From positions 248,001-312,000 of the forward strand of contig CALJOM010000002.1 in NCBI GenBank assembly GCA_937981765.1: a DNA stretch of 64,000 nucleotides. The letters are read 5' to 3'. The notes under the pieces are model-generated. The model was not told the origin of the DNA, made no database searches, and was given only the letters and a program-made list of their open reading frames with translations. This document shows positions 62,765-64,000 of this stretch, one piece after another. Origin of the DNA: an uncultured Bacteroidales bacterium (GTDB taxonomy: Bacteria; Bacteroidota; Bacteroidia; Bacteroidales; Salinivirgaceae). Position numbers and translations under genes: made by a program. Position 1 is the stretch's first letter; every line of letters starts with the position of its first letter.

Positions 62765-64000
62765 ATGCTTTTGGCATCGCACAGCTATTACAGCCTGCGT
62801 TACGGGGTTCTTTCACCACGGCAGTTAGTGAAAGTGGCAGCTAACGCCAGACACCCGGTGATTACGCTTACCGATATCAACAACGTTACCGGAGTATTTG
62901 AATTTGTGAAAGCCTGCAACGAATATCGCATACATCCGGTTGTGGGGATAGAATTTCGTGTTGGCAGCCGGTATCTTTATTCAGGAATTGCCAGAGATAC
63001 GGAAGGCTTAGCCCGTTTGAACGAATTTCTTTCGTACCACACCCTAAACGGCATTCCTTTACCGGTGCGGGCGCCAAGTCTCGAACGTTGCTTTTGGATT
63101 TATCCATGGAACAATTTCCCTCCAGATACCTCCGATGTCGAATATCTTGGGGTAACGCTTGCCGATCGAGGAAGGCTACTCACGGCCAGCCGTAAACAAC
63201 TCTCGAAAATGGTAATTCGCCAGCCGCTTACGTTTACCACCGAGCTTGGATACCGGTTTCATCAGCATCTGAGAGCTATTGACCAAAACATGCTGCTCAG
63301 CAAACTCGATCTTGGCTTAGCGGCATCGCCCGATGATTGTTTGCATACCCCAACGGCACTTAAGGAAGCATTTGAGACCTGGCCCCAACTTTACGCAAAT
63401 ACTCAGCGTCTGCTGTTGCAATGCGATTTCCGATTCGATTTTGACACTCCGAAAAACAAACAAACCTATACCGGCAGCCGTTCCGACGATCACATCCTGT
63501 TGCGAAAATTAGCCTATGAAGGCTTTGCCTTGCGATACGGAAACGGAACCCCGTTTGCAAAAGAGCGGCTTGAGCAGGAACTGCAAACCATTTGCAACCT
63601 TGGATTTGCAGCCTATTTTTTGATTACCCGCGACATTGTTAACTATAGCCTTTCCCACGGCATCTATCATGTGGGAAGAGGAAGTGGTGCTAACAGTCTG
63701 GTGGCCTATTGTCTTCGGATTACCGATGTAGACCCTATTGAACTGAATCTCTATTTTGAACGCTTTATAAATCCCAACCGATCGTCGCCACCTGATTTCG
63801 ATATCGATTATTCATGGCGAGATCGCGATCGAGTTCTCGACTATATCTTTAAACGATTTGGTTCGCGCCATACAGCATTGTTGGCCACGATATCAACATT
63901 CCAAACCAACTCCGCAATCCGGGAACTGTCGAAGGTTTATGGGATACCTAAAGAAGAAATCGACCGACTGATATGCGATCTTCACAACAACAAACCTAAA
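62765..64000 (+). CDS. dnaE: DNA polymerase III alpha subunit (DnaE-type), N-terminal part
   Basis: The frame stays open from the ATG at 62765 to the window edge (412 codons). The N-terminal PHP-like domain (SHSYYSLRYGVLSPRQLVKVA, VITLTDINNVTGVFEFVKAC, IHPVVGIEF) has lost several metal-binding residues, with TDIN instead of TDHG, so it is probably inactive. The polymerase part has GFAAYFLITRDIVNY, HVGRGSGANSLVAYCL and the catalytic aspartates in PPDFDIDYSW (D344, D346). The catalytic motif lies about 57 residues earlier than in E. coli DnaE. This fits the shorter second DnaE (ImuC/DnaE2-like) seen in Bacteroidota, by inference. Two palindromes precede the start. Confidence 0.9.
   Translation, partial: MLLASHSYYSLRYGVLSPRQLVKVAANARHPVITLTDINNVTGVFEFVKACNEYRIHPVVGIEFRVGSRYLYSGIARDTEGLARLNEFLSYHTLNGIPLPVRAPSLERCFWIYPWNNFPPDTSDVEYLGVTLADRGRLLTASRKQLSKMVIRQPLTFTTELGYRFHQHLRAIDQNMLLSKLDLGLAASPDDCLHTPTALKEAFETWPQLYANTQRLLLQCDFRFDFDTPKNKQTYTGSRSDDHILLRKLAYEGFALRYGNGTPFAKERLEQELQTICNLGFAAYFLITRDIVNYSLSHGIYHVGRGSGANSLVAYCLRITDVDPIELNLYFERFINPNRSSPPDFDIDYSWRDRDRVLDYIFKRFGSRHTALLATISTFQTNSAIRELSKVYGIPKEEIDRLICDLHNNKPK

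Overview
The window is a stretch of bacterial chromosome from a member of the Bacteroidota, most likely near the Bacteroidales/Marinilabiliales. Four observations point there. Several large secreted proteins end in type IX secretion (T9SS) sorting domains. MurF is fused to alanine racemase. Start codons lack clear Shine-Dalgarno sequences. Many upstream regions carry the Bacteroidota-type promoter, TAnnTTTG at -7, with TTG at -33 in the best cases. Most of the window is ordinary core genome. I see no rRNA, tRNA, CRISPR array, prophage, insertion sequence or transposase.

Layout. 1-6.1 kb: a partial PgeF/YfiH-type gene, recR, a secreted M14 carboxypeptidase, then the minus-strand operon hpt-obg-PAP2. 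6.2-11.4 kb: a large FAD/Fe-S D-lactate-dehydrogenase-like protein, a sodium:solute symporter with its own promoter, and an unknown helical protein. 11.4-18.7 kb, minus strand: tdk-murF/alr and the 2-oxoglutarate dehydrogenase pair sucA-sucB. 18.9-28.9 kb: an MFS transporter, a repetitive fibre-like surface protein, a two-component pair (TPR lipoprotein-like histidine kinase and LuxR-type regulator), and a T9SS adhesin-like protein. 28.9-29.7 kb holds no supported gene apart from a possible 37-codon ORF. 29.7-35.8 kb: glutamine synthetase diverging from proline dehydrogenase, with small membrane and envelope proteins downstream. 35.9-37.9 kb: exbB-exbD-tonB. 37.9-43.1 kb, minus strand: M23 peptidase, multi-PAS hybrid histidine kinase, metallo-beta-lactamase-fold hydrolase and smpB. 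43.3-49.6 kb: a 1411-residue lamin-tail-domain protein, asd and rlmB. 49.6-57.3 kb: a T9SS subtilase, an NhaC antiporter and a tricorn-type protease. 57.5-60.6 kb: a decayed AbgT-family transporter beside an intact C69 dipeptidase. 60.7-64 kb: an aldehyde:ferredoxin-oxidoreductase-family protein and the start of a DnaE-type polymerase preceded by two tandem palindromes.

How the genes work together. The main themes are protein and peptide use (M14, S8, tricorn and C69 peptidases, a former AbgT transporter, proline dehydrogenase), cell-envelope function (T9SS cargo, TonB-ExbBD, beta-barrels, M23 and M15-like peptidases) and central metabolism.

Most worth a second look: the paired GATTA-N5-TAATC palindromes before the dnaE-type gene; the AOR-family enzyme with a CX3CX3C cluster motif; the multiply broken AbgT gene; the 17-residue-repeat fibre protein beside a sensor kinase; the cysteine-containing C-terminal tail of SucA; and an uncharacterised barrel-like/M15-like gene pair. 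I did not find a clearly new multi-gene defence or mobile system. Promoter motifs and start codons were placed by eye, and no database search was possible.
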